Shown here: in pieces, positions 33,637 through 43,014 of the stretch
How the letters are laid out: each line of letters opens with the position of its first letter
Numbering within the stretch: the first letter of the stretch is position 1
Source of the DNA: Actinomycetales bacterium
GTDB taxonomy: Bacteria; Actinomycetota; Actinomycetes; Actinomycetales; Dermatophilaceae
NCBI GenBank assembly: GCA_016711095.1
Contig: JADJTP010000002.1
Span: 682,001 to 746,000 of the forward strand
Reading direction: 5' to 3'
Length of the DNA stretch: 64,000 bases
Translations under genes and position numbers: made by a program
Notes under the pieces: model-generated
The model's input: the letters and a program-made list of their open reading frames with translations, nothing else
The model's database searches: none
What the model was told of the DNA's origin: nothing

Positions 33637-34548
33637 ATGGCCTTGTCCCCTTCCCGCGCCCGCACCGTCGCGACAATCCTGCTCATTGCGCTCACCGCGG
33701 TGTGGGGCTCGACGTTCTTTCTCATCCGCGATCTGGTCCGCACGGTGCCGCCGACCGACTTCCTCGCGGTCCGGTTCACCATCGCCGCCGCCCTCATGGT
33801 CGTCATGTTCTGGCGCCAGTTGCGCGCGCTGCGCCGCCGCGACTGGCTCATTTCCGCCGGCCTCGGCTCGCTCTATGGACTGGCCCAGATCCTGCAGACG
33901 ATCGGGCTGGCGCACACGGACGCCTCCGTGTCGGGCTTCATCACAGGCATCTACGTCGTGCTCACCCCCGTCTTCAGTGCGCTGCTGCTGCGCGAACGAG
34001 TCACCCGCACCACCTGGTATGCCGTGCTGCTGGCCACCGCGGGCCTGGCGCTGCTCTCGCTCAATGGTCTGGCCGTCGGGGTCGGCGAGGCACTGACGCT
34101 CGGCTGTGCCGCGCTCTATGCCCTGCACATCGTGGGCCTCGGGCGCCTGTCGACGCCCGACCGGGCGACCGGCATGTCGGCCGTGCAGATGCTGGTCATC
34201 GCGACGTTGGCGGTTGTCGCGGCAGTGCCCGACGGGGTGATCTGGCCTCAAGGGGCCGGCCAGTGGGCATCGGTGCTCTATATGGCCACTGCGGCCGGAG
34301 TGCTGGCCCTCTGGTCGCAGACCTGGGCGCAGGCCCACATGTCGGCGACCCGGGCGGCCATCGTCATGACCCTCGAGCCGGTCTTCGCAGCCGGCTTCGC
34401 CGTGGCCTTCGGCGGGGAATCGCTGTCCTGGCGGATGCTCGCCGGCGGCGCGATGGTGCTCGCCGCGATGTACGCCGTCGAGCTCGTCGGCCCGCGCCCC
34501 GGGGCAGATGCCCGGCGCACCCCCGAGGCCCTACATCACGAGGTGTGA
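33637..34548 (+). CDS. EamA/DMT-family transporter
   Basis: A 303-residue protein of ten predicted transmembrane helices in two EamA repeats, with TAVWGSTFFLIRDLV and the second-half motif TLEPVFAAGFAVAFGGE typical of the drug/metabolite transporter superfamily. The substrate is unknown; relatives export amino acids or metabolites. The ATG lies 17 nt after the pknL stop and a GTATGCCG octamer (inverted) falls in the gap. The C-terminal 20 residues are hydrophilic. Confidence 0.88.
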   Translation: MALSPSRARTVATILLIALTAVWGSTFFLIRDLVRTVPPTDFLAVRFTIAAALMVVMFWRQLRALRRRDWLISAGLGSLYGLAQILQTIGLAHTDASVSGFITGIYVVLTPVFSALLLRERVTRTTWYAVLLATAGLALLSLNGLAVGVGEALTLGCAALYALHIVGLGRLSTPDRATGMSAVQMLVIATLAVVAAVPDGVIWPQGAGQWASVLYMATAAGVLALWSQTWAQAHMSATRAAIVMTLEPVFAAGFAVAFGGESLSWRMLAGGAMVLAAMYAVELVGPRPGADARRTPEALHHEV

Positions 34549-34605
34549 GCCGTCCTGCCCCCCCCTCGCGGCGGACCTGACACGGGGCCTGACAGGCGGT
34601 TCAGG

Positions 34606-35658
34606 TCAGCGCGGCCGCTCCCGCAGCAGCGCAGTCAGCACGTCGATGGCGTATGCCGTAGCCGCGTCGTCGACGTCGAGGTGCCAGACCAGCCGCACGG
34701 CGCCCGGCGCAGCGGCATACGCGCGCACGCCCTGCTGCCCCGACGCGGCGACGAACTCGGCGGCCGTCCAACCCGTCGCGCCCGTCGCGAGCATGACGAT
34801 GTTGGTCTCGACCATCGCCGGCTCCACGCTTGCTGGGCATGCCTCGGCAAAGGCCACTGCGGCCCTCCGGGCCCGGGCATGGTCCTCGGCGAGCCGATCG
34901 ACGTGCTTGTCGAGGGCATACAACCCGGCAGCGGCGAGGATGCCGACCTGGCGCATGCCGCCGCCATAACGCTTGCGCCACACCCGAGCCTCGTCGATCG
35001 CCGCCTGCGACCCGACGAGCACCGACCCGACCGGCGCGCCGAGCCCCTTGGACAGGCAGACCGACACCGTGTCGAAGTGCGAGCCCATCTCGGCGAGCCC
35101 GACCCCCGTCGCGACGTGGGCGTTCCACAGCCGAGCCCCGTCCAGGTGCATGGCGACCCCGAGCCCCCGGGTGGCGGCGCGCACCTGACGAATCGCCCAG
35201 AGCGGCTGCACCGTCCCGCCACCGAAGTTGTGGGTATTCTCCACGACCACCAGCGCGGTACACACCTGATAGGGGCCGACACCGGTCTGCACGAGGGCAA
35301 GGGGGTCGGCCGGGTCGAGCAGCCCGCGGGGCGCCGACCAGGTGCGCGAGGAGATGCCGGAGAAGACGGCGGCTGCGCCGAGCTCGGCGCGGACGACGTG
35401 GGCGAGGGCGTCGCAGAGCATTTCTTCGCCAGGGCGCACATGCAGACGCAGAGCGAGCTGGTTGGCCATCGACCCCGTGGGGGTGAACAAACCCGCCTCG
35501 TGCCCCAGCCGGGAAGCCACCTGCTCTTCCAGTCGCCGAACCGTCGGATCCTCACCGAAGACGTCGTCACCGACGACGGCGGCACCCATTGCCGCCCGCA
35601 TGGCCGGCGTCGGCTGGGTGAGGGTGTCAGACAACAGGTCGGCGCGCCACGCGGTCAT
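34606..35658 (-). CDS. ltaE: Low-specificity L-threonine aldolase / beta-eliminating lyase family
   Basis: A PLP enzyme of fold type I that splits L-threonine or allo-threonine to glycine and acetaldehyde. The 350-residue product has the N-terminal LLSDTLTQPTPAMRAAM and DDVFGEDPTVRRLEE, HLDGARLWNA with the PLP-binding Asp, and the Schiff-base lysine in VCLSKGLGAPVGS. Length is normal. It starts 10 nt behind aroG and is probably co-transcribed with it. Confidence 0.88.
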   Translation of the reverse strand: MTAWRADLLSDTLTQPTPAMRAAMGAAVVGDDVFGEDPTVRRLEEQVASRLGHEAGLFTPTGSMANQLALRLHVRPGEEMLCDALAHVVRAELGAAAVFSGISSRTWSAPRGLLDPADPLALVQTGVGPYQVCTALVVVENTHNFGGGTVQPLWAIRQVRAATRGLGVAMHLDGARLWNAHVATGVGLAEMGSHFDTVSVCLSKGLGAPVGSVLVGSQAAIDEARVWRKRYGGGMRQVGILAAAGLYALDKHVDRLAEDHARARRAAVAFAEACPASVEPAMVETNIVMLATGATGWTAAEFVAASGQQGVRAYAAAPGAVRLVWHLDVDDAATAYAIDVLTALLRERPR

Positions 35659-35668
35659 CGCAGGCCCG

Positions 35669-37033
35669 TCACGCCGGGACGTCGGCCGAGAGCATCTCGG
35701 CCACGAGGAACGCCAGTTCGAGGCTCTGCTGGTGGTTCAACCGCGGGTCGCAGACCGTCTCGTAACGCTTCTCGAGGTCGGTGTCGAGGATCTTGTGGGC
35801 CCCGCCGATGCATTCGGTGACGTCGTTGCCGGTCAGCTCGACATGCAAGCCACCGGGCACGGTGCCCAGCGCGCGGTGTACGTCGAAGAAGCCGTGCACC
35901 TCCTCGACGATGTCGTCGAACTTGCGCGTCTTATAGCCCCCGGTCGACTCGAAGGTGTTGCCGTGCATAGGGTCACAGACCCAGGTGACCGTCGCGCCTT
36001 CGGCCTGAACTCGCTCGACAAGAGCGGGCAACGCCGCCCGGACCCGTTCGGCACCCATCCGCGTGATGATCGTCAGACGCCCCGGCTCGCGAGTGGGGTC
36101 CAGTCGCTCGACCAGCCGGGCGACGTCGTCGAGGTCGGCCTTCGGCGAGAGTTTGACCCCGATAGGGTTTCTCACCCGAGCCAGGAAATCGACGTGGGCT
36201 CCGTCCAGCTCCCGGGTGCGCTCCCCCACCCAGACGAAGTGTGCGGACGTGTCGTACGCCAGACCCGTGCGCGAGTCGATCCGCGTCAGCGGACGTTCGT
36301 AGTCCAGCACCAGGGCCTCGTGAGCCGAGAAGAACTCGGTCGCCCGCATGGCGTCGAAGTCGGCGCCACAGGCCGCCATGAAACGCATCGCCTTGTCGAT
36401 GTCGCGGGCCAGACGCTCATATCTGACGTTGGCGGCGCTGCTGACGAAGCCCTTGTTCCAGTCGTGGACATGCCGCAGATCGGCGAAACCACCCATCGTG
36501 AAGGCCCGCACGAGGTTGAGGGTCGCGGCAGAGTGGTGATAGGCGCGCACCAGCCGCTGCGGATCGGGGGTGCGAGCGGCCGGCTCGAAGGCAAAGTCGT
36601 TGACCATGTCGCCGCGATAGGCCGGCAGGGTCTGACCGGCTCGCGTCTCGGTGTTCGAGCTGCGCGGCTTGGCGTACTGCCCTGCCATCCGGCCGACCTT
36701 GACGACCGGGACGGACGCCCCGTAGGTGAGCACGGCCGCCATCTGCAGGACCGTCTTGATCCGGTCACGAATGTTGTTCGCCGTGGCCGATCTGAAGGTC
36801 TCGGCACAGTCGCCGCCCATGAGCACGAACGCGTCGCCGCGAGCGGCAGCGGCCATCCGGGTGCGCATGACATCGCACTCGCCGGCAAAAACCAGCGGCG
36901 GGTATGCCGCGATCTCGGCCACGGCGGCCACCAGTGCCTGCTCGTCGGGCCAGCTCGGCTGTTGGGCCGCCTCGCGTGCCAGGACTGCCGCCGCCAGGTC
37001 GGCGTGCAGGTCATCGTTGGGGTTCGTGCTCAC
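35669..37033 (-). CDS. aroG: 3-deoxy-7-phosphoheptulonate synthase, class II (plant/mycobacterial type)
   Basis: First step of the shikimate pathway, joining phosphoenolpyruvate and erythrose 4-phosphate. The 454-residue protein shows class II signatures: FAGECDVMRTRMAAAARGDAF, GGDCAETF (metal Cys), GRMAGQYAKPRS, KLSPKADLDDV, WVCDPMHGNTFES and HVELTGNDVTECIGG. Corresponds to M. tuberculosis AroG (Rv2178c) in the same neighbourhood of pknL. The GTG start is 6 nt after TACGCT (37045-37040 on the minus strand), a leaderless pattern. Feedback control by aromatic amino acids is known for the mycobacterial enzyme and not testable here. Confidence 0.95.
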   Translation of the reverse strand: MSTNPNDDLHADLAAAVLAREAAQQPSWPDEQALVAAVAEIAAYPPLVFAGECDVMRTRMAAAARGDAFVLMGGDCAETFRSATANNIRDRIKTVLQMAAVLTYGASVPVVKVGRMAGQYAKPRSSNTETRAGQTLPAYRGDMVNDFAFEPAARTPDPQRLVRAYHHSAATLNLVRAFTMGGFADLRHVHDWNKGFVSSAANVRYERLARDIDKAMRFMAACGADFDAMRATEFFSAHEALVLDYERPLTRIDSRTGLAYDTSAHFVWVGERTRELDGAHVDFLARVRNPIGVKLSPKADLDDVARLVERLDPTREPGRLTIITRMGAERVRAALPALVERVQAEGATVTWVCDPMHGNTFESTGGYKTRKFDDIVEEVHGFFDVHRALGTVPGGLHVELTGNDVTECIGGAHKILDTDLEKRYETVCDPRLNHQQSLELAFLVAEMLSADVPA

Positions 37034-37039
37034 CGGGAC

Positions 37040-37045
37040 AGCGTA
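37040..37045 (-). promoter_or_regulatory. -10 hexamer TACGCT for aroG
   Basis: Read leftward, TACGCT is followed by 6 nt and the GTG start of aroG. Confidence 0.5.
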
Positions 37046-37146
37046 GTTGCGTCGGTGTGGGGCGACCGCGCCGGTCCGGATGCCGACCCCCGCACCCGAC
37101 CACCGGGCCGTCGCACGTCACCAGGCGCTCGGGGCTGAGGGCTGGG

Positions 37147-37152
37147 TAGGTT
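37147..37152 (+). promoter_or_regulatory. -10 hexamer TAGGTT for the DUF1028 gene
   Basis: TAGGTT is followed by 7 nt and the ATG at 37160; no separate ribosome site is present. Confidence 0.5.
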
Positions 37153-37159
37153 GACGCTC

Positions 37160-38050
37160 ATGACCTTCTCCATCGTGGCTGGCTGCGGCGCGGCATACGG
37201 GGTGGCTGTCGCCAGCAAGTTCATCGCGGTGGGGGCGGTCGTGCCGGCCGCGGTGGGCGATGTCGGCGCGGTTGCCACCCAGTCGTTCGCCAAGGTGTCC
37301 TACAAGGCCGACACCCTCGCCCTGCTTCGCGCGGGGGCGAACGCGGCGCAGGCGGTGGCTCGGGTGACCTCGGCCGATCCCCTGCGCGAGAGTCGACAGC
37401 TTGGCGTCGTCGGCCCGACCGGCGCCGCGACCTTCACCGGCGCCGAGTGCTTCGCGTGGGCGGGCGGGGTTGTCGGCGGCAGTGGGGACCCGACCGACCC
37501 GGCAGGACGCTATGCCATCCAAGGCAACATTCTCGCCGGTCCCGAGGTCGTCGACGAGATGGAGCGCGCCTGGCTGAGCTCCGCCGGTATGCCGCTGGCT
37601 CGGCGACTGCTCGCGGCGCTGCTCGCCGGCGATGCCGCCGGAGGTGACAGCCGGGGCCGACAGGGCGCGGCGCTCTATGTCGTCGAGCCTGGTGGCGGCT
37701 ATGACGAGTGCGGCGTCCTGGTCGATCTGCGCGTCGACGACCACCCGCAGGCGCCGCAGGAGTTGGCCCGACTGCTGGAGCTCAACGACCTCTATTTCGG
37801 CGGTCCTGAAGACGTCGAGCCACTGCAGGGAGCACTCGCGCAGGAGGTGGGACGCCGACTGGCCCAGCTCGGACACCACGGTGCGGACGTGCTGGTGGCG
37901 TTGGCCGACTGGGCGGGCGTGGAGAACTTCGAGATGCGGCTCACGCCCGAAGGGATAGACGCCAAGGTACTAGCGGCCTTGCGGCACGCGACGGATGAGC
38001 CCCCCGGGCGGCATACCGGTGCGACGTGGGCGAGCGGAGCGCCCGGGTGA
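37160..38050 (+). CDS. DUF1028 family (Ntn-hydrolase-like) protein
   Basis: A 296-residue protein of the DUF1028 family, which has an Ntn-hydrolase-like fold; the start MTFSIVAGCGAAYGVAVASKF, the VGAVVPAAVGDVGAVATQSF stretch and the NILAGPEVVDEMERAW motif are characteristic. The catalytic role is not established; some members are linked to amidohydrolase or peptide metabolism. The ATG at 37160 is chosen over a TTG at 37151 because the TAGGTT hexamer overlaps that TTG. It stands alone between aroG and tpx. Confidence 0.83.
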   Translation: MTFSIVAGCGAAYGVAVASKFIAVGAVVPAAVGDVGAVATQSFAKVSYKADTLALLRAGANAAQAVARVTSADPLRESRQLGVVGPTGAATFTGAECFAWAGGVVGGSGDPTDPAGRYAIQGNILAGPEVVDEMERAWLSSAGMPLARRLLAALLAGDAAGGDSRGRQGAALYVVEPGGGYDECGVLVDLRVDDHPQAPQELARLLELNDLYFGGPEDVEPLQGALAQEVGRRLAQLGHHGADVLVALADWAGVENFEMRLTPEGIDAKVLAALRHATDEPPGRHTGATWASGAPG

Positions 38051-38071
38051 CATCCGTGATAGGAACGGGCC

Positions 38072-38569
38072 ATGGCAACAACGTCCTTAGGCGGCAACGC
38101 CGTCAGCACCTCCGGCGACCTCCCCGAGGTCGGTGACAACGCCCCCGACTTCGCGGTGACCGGCATCGACTTGAGGGACATCACCGCCGAGAGCCTGCTC
38201 GGTCGGCGAGTCGTGCTCAACATCTTTCCGAGCGTGGACACCGGCGTCTGCGCGGCGAGCGTGCGCAAGTTCAACGAGCTCGCGGCGTCGCTGGACAACA
38301 CCGTCGTCGTCAACGTCTCGCACGACCTGCCCTACGCACTGAGGCGTTTCTGCGGGGCCGAGGGCATCGACAATGCCACCTCGGCCTCGGTGTTCCGCAG
38401 CACCTTCGGGGACGACTACGGCGTCACCCTTACGGACTCACCCATGCGCGGCCTGCTCGCCCGCTCGGTCGTCGTCTTCGACACCGACGGGACCGTCCTG
38501 CACAGCCAACTCGTGCCGGCGATCTCCCAGGAGCCCGACTACGACGCGGCGATCGCCGCCCTGGGCTGA
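38072..38569 (+). CDS. tpx: Thiol peroxidase (atypical 2-Cys peroxiredoxin)
   Basis: Reduces hydrogen and organic peroxides. The 165-residue peroxiredoxin has the peroxidatic Cys in FPSVDTGVCAASVRKF and the resolving Cys in ALRRFCGAEGI, with the Tpx spacing, and a conserved Arg in RSVVVFD. Soluble cytoplasmic enzyme recycled by thioredoxin. It converges on the acyltransferase gene with 29 nt between stops. Confidence 0.93.
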   Translation: MATTSLGGNAVSTSGDLPEVGDNAPDFAVTGIDLRDITAESLLGRRVVLNIFPSVDTGVCAASVRKFNELAASLDNTVVVNVSHDLPYALRRFCGAEGIDNATSASVFRSTFGDDYGVTLTDSPMRGLLARSVVVFDTDGTVLHSQLVPAISQEPDYDAAIAALG

Positions 38570-38598
38570 CCTGCTCGGCCGGTCGGCGGGCCGGGAGC

Positions 38599-39495
38599 TC
38601 AGCTCGCCTGGCGCTCGTGGTTCTCGGGAACGACGTCCAGCCGTGGGCGCTCAGCGGGAGTGCCCTCGCCACCCGCTGCGGACCCGGCCTTCGACGCCGC
38701 AGCCGAGGCCCTGGCAGCCTCCGTCGCAGCCCTGGCCGCCTCGGTCGCCGACTTGGCCGTGTCGATGGCGTTCTTCTGGATCTCCTGCGCCATGGCCACG
38801 GCGGACTGCACGGTCGTCTGCAGGACGTTCTTCTTCACCGAGGTCGCGTAAACATCGACGTATTCCTGCCCCGACAACAGCATGAGCTCATACATGATCT
38901 CGTCGGTGATCGAACGCAGGACGAAGCGGTCGTTCTCCATCCCGTCGTAGCGGCTGAAGTCCATCGGCGCGCCGATCCGCACCCCGATGCGCATGATCTT
39001 GGGCAGCTTCTTGCCGGTGGGCTGAGCCTTGTCGGTGCCGATCATCGCGACCGGGATGACCGGGCAGCCGGCCTCCAAGGCCATCCGGGCGATGCCGGTC
39101 TTGCCCTTGTAGAGCCGCCCGTCCGGGGATCGGGTGCCTTCGGGGTAGATGCCGAAGAGCTCGCCCTTACGCAGCACCTTCAGACCGGAGGCGATCGCCG
39201 CCTCGCTGGCGCGACCACCGGAGCGGTCGATGGGGATCTGGCCGACCCCACGGAAGAACCACGCGGTGAGCCGGCCCTTGAGGCCCTTGCCGGTGAAGTA
39301 CTCCATCTTCGCCGGGAAGGTGATCCGGCGGGACACGACGATCGGTAAGAAGATCGAGTCGGAGAAGGACAGGTGGTTGCTGGCCAGAATCGCCGACCCC
39401 TGAACCGGGACGTTCTCACTGCCCTCGACCCACGGGCGGAAGAGCAGGCGAAGCAGAGGGCCGACCACGACCGTCTTGAGGAACCAATAGAACAC
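38599..39495 (-). CDS. 1-acyl-sn-glycerol-3-phosphate acyltransferase (PlsC-like)
   Basis: Transfers an acyl chain to lysophosphatidic acid to give phosphatidic acid. The 298-residue product has an N-terminal hydrophobic anchor, the catalytic NHLSFSD (HX4D), GRASEAAIASGLKVLRKGE, the phosphate-binding YPEGTRSPDGRL and PVIPVAMIGT. After about residue 215 the tail is Ala/Lys-rich and coiled-coil-like (AIDTAKSATEAARAATEAAR) and is not part of the catalytic fold. M. tuberculosis Rv2182c is the positional relative. The GTG start follows GGAG. Confidence 0.9.
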   Translation of the reverse strand: MFYWFLKTVVVGPLLRLLFRPWVEGSENVPVQGSAILASNHLSFSDSIFLPIVVSRRITFPAKMEYFTGKGLKGRLTAWFFRGVGQIPIDRSGGRASEAAIASGLKVLRKGELFGIYPEGTRSPDGRLYKGKTGIARMALEAGCPVIPVAMIGTDKAQPTGKKLPKIMRIGVRIGAPMDFSRYDGMENDRFVLRSITDEIMYELMLLSGQEYVDVYATSVKKNVLQTTVQSAVAMAQEIQKNAIDTAKSATEAARAATEAARASAAASKAGSAAGGEGTPAERPRLDVVPENHERQAS

Positions 39496-39659
39496 GTGCT
39501 CCAGCCTTCCCTATGTGACCGGCAGCACTCTAGTGCACTTAGCGGTGGAGCCTGCCGCGGCGCTCGGGCGCTCGGCACGCAGCATCAGTTGTCGAGCCCG
39601 TTGGCTTCGGAACACCCGCTGTCTTCGGCACACCCAGTGTGAGGCCTGATACTGAGCAG

Positions 39660-40226
39660 GTGAACGATCGGGATGAGCCCACCGGCGAGACGGGGCCCGA
39701 CCGAGCTCCCCGTGAGCCGGACCCGGATCTCACCGACGCGACCTTCGCCGACATCGTCGCGCGCTGGGACGAGGAGCCCGAATGGTCCGGAACGGCGAGG
39801 CCGACCGGGCCGCCAGCGCCCGACGCCCCCACGAACCCACCCCCGAGCCCGACCCTCCCACCTGCCATGCGGCCGCTCCCCGAGACGGGCGAGCCGGATG
39901 CCGACGACACTGAGCTGCTCGACCTGGACGACCCTGAACTGCTCGACCGGGCCGGCTGGCGGGGATATTCGCCGCCTGAGCAGCAGGAGCACTTCGAGCC
40001 GCCGACGCCGACGTTGCCACCCGCCCACGACGTGACCTACTGGCTCGCCGTCCTCGGCCTCACCCTCGGGCCGCTCATCATCGTGTGGGCCGCCGTCGTG
40101 TCGAGCACCCCCGACCCCGGATGGTGGGTGCTCTTGGGAATCGCCGCCACCGTCGTCGGTTTCGGCCTGCTCGTGCTGCGCGGATCCGAAGACCGCGACC
40201 CCGACGACAACGGCGCTCGCGTCTGA
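39660..40226 (+). CDS. Actinobacterial membrane protein of unknown function
   Basis: A roughly 188-residue protein: an acidic, Pro-rich N-terminal 120 residues with DATFADIVARWDEEP, then two transmembrane helices (YWLAVLGLTLGPLIIVWAAVV and WWVLLGIAATVVGFGLLVL) and a short acidic tail. I recognise the FADIVARWDE motif as common in uncharacterised actinobacterial proteins but assign no function. GTG 39660 is preferred to 39639 because GATACT lies exactly 6 nt before it. The winged-helix gene follows after 13 nt. Confidence 0.72.
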   Translation: MNDRDEPTGETGPDRAPREPDPDLTDATFADIVARWDEEPEWSGTARPTGPPAPDAPTNPPPSPTLPPAMRPLPETGEPDADDTELLDLDDPELLDRAGWRGYSPPEQQEHFEPPTPTLPPAHDVTYWLAVLGLTLGPLIIVWAAVVSSTPDPGWWVLLGIAATVVGFGLLVLRGSEDRDPDDNGARV

Positions 40227-40239
40227 ACAGGCGGGACAC

Positions 40240-41435
40240 GTGCGACACATCGACGACCGCGAGCGCCGGGCACGCCTAGCGGTCCGTCACGGGCTGCACC
40301 CTCTCCATCGGCTGCCCGACCCGGTCGCGGTGACGGGTGCGATGACGGTGCTGCACGCCACCGAGGCCGCGACCGTCTATCTCGCGATCAACGCCCGTGC
40401 TGACCGGGTCGGTGTTGCCGACATCGACCGTGCCCTCTACCAAGACCGGACCCTGGTCAAGCAGCTGGCGATGCGCAGCACGCTTTTCGTGCTCCCCGCG
40501 ACCTGCTCCCCGCAGCGCTCGGAAGCGCCTCGGTGCGCGTCGCCGCCGAGCAGCACCGACGCCTCGCCCGGGACGTGCAGGCGCACGGGATCGCAGCCGA
40601 CGGGCCGGCCTGGCTGCAGGCGGCGACGACGGCGGTTCTGGCCCGGCTCGAAGAGGCAGGTCCGCTGGCCGCGCGCCAGCTGCGCGAGGACCTCCCGCAG
40701 CTGGCCGGCGCCTTCACGGTCAACGCCGACAAGACATACGGCGGCACCTTCCAGATCTCCCCACGCGTGCTCTCGATGCTGGGCGCACAGGGCCGGATCA
40801 CCCGCGGCCCCAACGCCGGCCACTGGCGGACCTCGCGGCCCACCTGGACGCTCATGGCCGACTGGCTGGGCAGCGAGGTGGTCCCGCTCACGCTCGAGCA
40901 GGGGTATGCCGAGCTCGTCCGCCGCTGGTTGCGCACCTTCGGACCGGGGACGCTCGACGACGTCCAATGGTGGCTCGGCTCAACCCGGACGGCGGCCCGT
41001 GCCGCCATGGCCGCGGTGGGTGCCGTGGAGGTGACCCTCGAAGGTGCAGCGAGCGGCTGGGTGCTGCCGGACGACCTCGAGCGGACGTCCGAGGTCGAGC
41101 CCTGGGCGGCGCTGCTGCCGACCCTGGACCCGACGACGATGGGTTGGCGGGTGCGTGAGTTCTATCTCGACCCCGCCCACGTCCCCCACCTCTTCGACAC
41201 CAACGGCAACGCGGGAAACACCGCATGGTGGGACGGACGGGTCGTCGGGGCCTGGGTGCAGGACCCCGACGCGGTTGTCCAGGTCGTCCTGTGCCAGGGG
41301 ATGGAGGGGGTGATCGGACGCGAGGGGATGGCAGCCCTGGACACCGAGGCCGCCCGGCTCACGACCTGGCTCGACGGCGTTCAGATCACCAACGTCTACT
41401 CCTCCCGGCTCATGAAGGGTGCTCCGCTGCCATGA
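40240..41435 (+). pseudogene. Winged-helix DNA-binding domain protein (HTH_42/AlkZ-like), frameshifted in this sequence
   Basis: The N-terminal part (RARLAVRHGLHP...ATEAATVYLAINARA...RTLVKQLAMRSTLFVLP) reads from GTG 40240. The rest (RVAAEQHRRLARDVQAHGI...EFYLDPAHVPHLFDTNGNAG...GVQITNVYSSRLMKG) is in another frame. Adding one C to the CCCC run at 40494-40497 joins them as VLPRDLLPAALGSASVRVAAEQ in 399 codons. The family includes AlkZ-type DNA glycosylases that unhook crosslinks as well as proteins of unknown role; the QxQ motif of AlkZ is not evident. The shift lies in a homopolymer, so a base-calling error is likely. Confidence 0.75.
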
Positions 41436-41473
41436 GCGGCCGCAGTAGCCGAAGGTGTGTCGGTGGCCCGCGC

Positions 41474-41479
41474 TAGGTT
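41474..41479 (+). promoter_or_regulatory. -10 hexamer TAGGTT for the VOC gene
   Basis: TAGGTT is followed by 6 nt and the ATG at 41486. Confidence 0.5.
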
Positions 41480-41485
41480 GCCGCC

Positions 41486-41845
41486 ATGACAATCACACTG
41501 AGCATGGTCACCACCGACTCGACCGACCCAACCTCCCTCGCCACGTGGTGGGCGGAGCAGACCGGTGCGCGGATCTTCGAGACGAACGACGGCTACTACG
41601 TCATGGTCAAGGGCGGGGGCTTGCCCGTCGTCTTGGCTTTCCAACTCGTCGAAGAGGTCACTCCTGGCAAGAACCGGCTGCACATGGACCTGTCGACGCA
41701 GGACCTCGACGCCGAGACCGACCGACTCCTGGCGGCGGGAGCGACCCTCGTGGAGCGGCGGGGCGACGACAACTTCCGGTGGGTCACGCTTGCCGACCCC
41801 CAGGGCAACCAGTTCTGCGTCGCTGGAGTGTCGGAGGCTGGCTGA
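41486..41845 (+). CDS. VOC-family (glyoxalase/bleomycin-resistance fold) protein
   Basis: A 119-residue vicinal-oxygen-chelate protein with the typical ending FRWVTLADPQGNQFCVAG and a central RLHMDLSTQDLDAETDRLLAAGA. Such single-module proteins dimerise to form a metal or ligand pocket; the substrate is unknown. Preceded by a leaderless-type promoter. The stop overlaps the start of the serine hydrolase (TGATG), so the two are translationally coupled. Confidence 0.85.
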   Translation: MTITLSMVTTDSTDPTSLATWWAEQTGARIFETNDGYYVMVKGGGLPVVLAFQLVEEVTPGKNRLHMDLSTQDLDAETDRLLAAGATLVERRGDDNFRWVTLADPQGNQFCVAGVSEAG

Positions 41846-43014
41846 TGACCAGCCCCCTGCGAGTTCTGCTGACGCGCTGGGTCCAGGACGGTTCGATCCC
41901 CGGGGCGGCAGCGCTGCTCGGTCGCGGCGCGGATCCGCCCGTCGTCTGCATGGGCGAGGCATGGATCGGCGGGCCTCCCATGGGAGCCGACACGATCGTG
42001 CGTATCCAGTCGATGACCAAGCCGGTCATCGCAGCAGCGACGCTGCAGCTCGTCCAGGCGGGTCGACTCGCATTGCAGGACTCCGTCACCCAGTGGCTGC
42101 CCGAGCTCGCCTCCCGTCGTGTGCTCACCAGTCCGGGTGCCTCCATCGATGACACCGTGCCCGCCGAGCGCGACATCACGGTGCGCGACCTGCTGACAAA
42201 CGCGTCCGGCTACGGCGCGCAGATCGAGCCGACCCCCCTGCAGGCGGCCATGATCGCCAACGGCACCGAGGCCGGTGCCGAGGCCCTGGCGCTGGCACCC
42301 ACGCAGTGGCTGGAGCGCTTGGCCGACCTCCCGCTCGCCTTCCAGCCGGGGCACGGCTGGCGCTATCACCACTCCTTCGGCATCCTGGGCATTCTGCTGC
42401 AGCGGGTGGTCGACCGGCCCCTGCAGGAGCACCTGACCGAGACGCTGTTCGCCCCGCTCGGCATGCACGACACCGGATATGTCGTGCCCGCGGCGGACCG
42501 AGGGCGGCTCGCCGCCGGCTACCGGCTGGAGGAGCATGGCTTGGTGGAGACTGAGCCGGCGGGGGCGGGTTTCTACGTCGACCCGCCGTTCGACGTGTGC
42601 CACGGTGAACTCGTCTCCACGTTGGCCGACTTCCACCGCTTCGCCCGATGTCTGCAGGACGGCGGCCGATGGCAGGGCCGGCACTTGCTGTCGAGCGACC
42701 TGGTGGCGCAGATGCGCCGCGACCAGGTCCCGCAGGCCAGCAAGACGCCGGAGAGCTTCTTCCCCGGTTTCTGGGCGGACAGCGGCTGGGGATATGGCGG
42801 TGCCGTCGACATCGCAGGCGCCCACACCGGGCGCTTCGGCTGGTCCGGCGGGCAGGGCACCCACTTCTACCTCGACCCCGACGGCACGATCGGCATCTTG
42901 CTCACGCAAGTCGAGCTGGGCGAGCGCACCTTTCCCCTGATGGGTGAGTTCGCCGAGACACCGCCGGATCGGGACGTCAGCCGCCGGAACGCGCCAGATC
43001 GGCTGCCCCGATAA
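41845..43014 (+). CDS. Serine hydrolase, class C beta-lactamase family
   Basis: A 389-residue serine hydrolase of the beta-lactamase/DD-peptidase/esterase fold. The nucleophile is in the SMTK tetrad of VRIQSMTKPVIAAATLQLV; YHHSFG supplies the second-motif Tyr, and a late FGWSGGQGTHF provides the HxG-like third motif. There is no signal peptide, so an intracellular esterase or amidase is likelier than a secreted beta-lactamase. The substrate is unknown. The 3' end overlaps the convergent ROK kinase gene by 38 bp. Confidence 0.85.
   Translation: MTSPLRVLLTRWVQDGSIPGAAALLGRGADPPVVCMGEAWIGGPPMGADTIVRIQSMTKPVIAAATLQLVQAGRLALQDSVTQWLPELASRRVLTSPGASIDDTVPAERDITVRDLLTNASGYGAQIEPTPLQAAMIANGTEAGAEALALAPTQWLERLADLPLAFQPGHGWRYHHSFGILGILLQRVVDRPLQEHLTETLFAPLGMHDTGYVVPAADRGRLAAGYRLEEHGLVETEPAGAGFYVDPPFDVCHGELVSTLADFHRFARCLQDGGRWQGRHLLSSDLVAQMRRDQVPQASKTPESFFPGFWADSGWGYGGAVDIAGAHTGRFGWSGGQGTHFYLDPDGTIGILLTQVELGERTFPLMGEFAETPPDRDVSRRNAPDRLPR

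Noticed and set aside
31560..34580. A single 1006-residue protein starting as the kinase
   Set aside because: After about 32806 the frame becomes Arg/Pro-rich and passes antisense-like through the transporter gene; PASTA repeats and the transporter lie in other frames.
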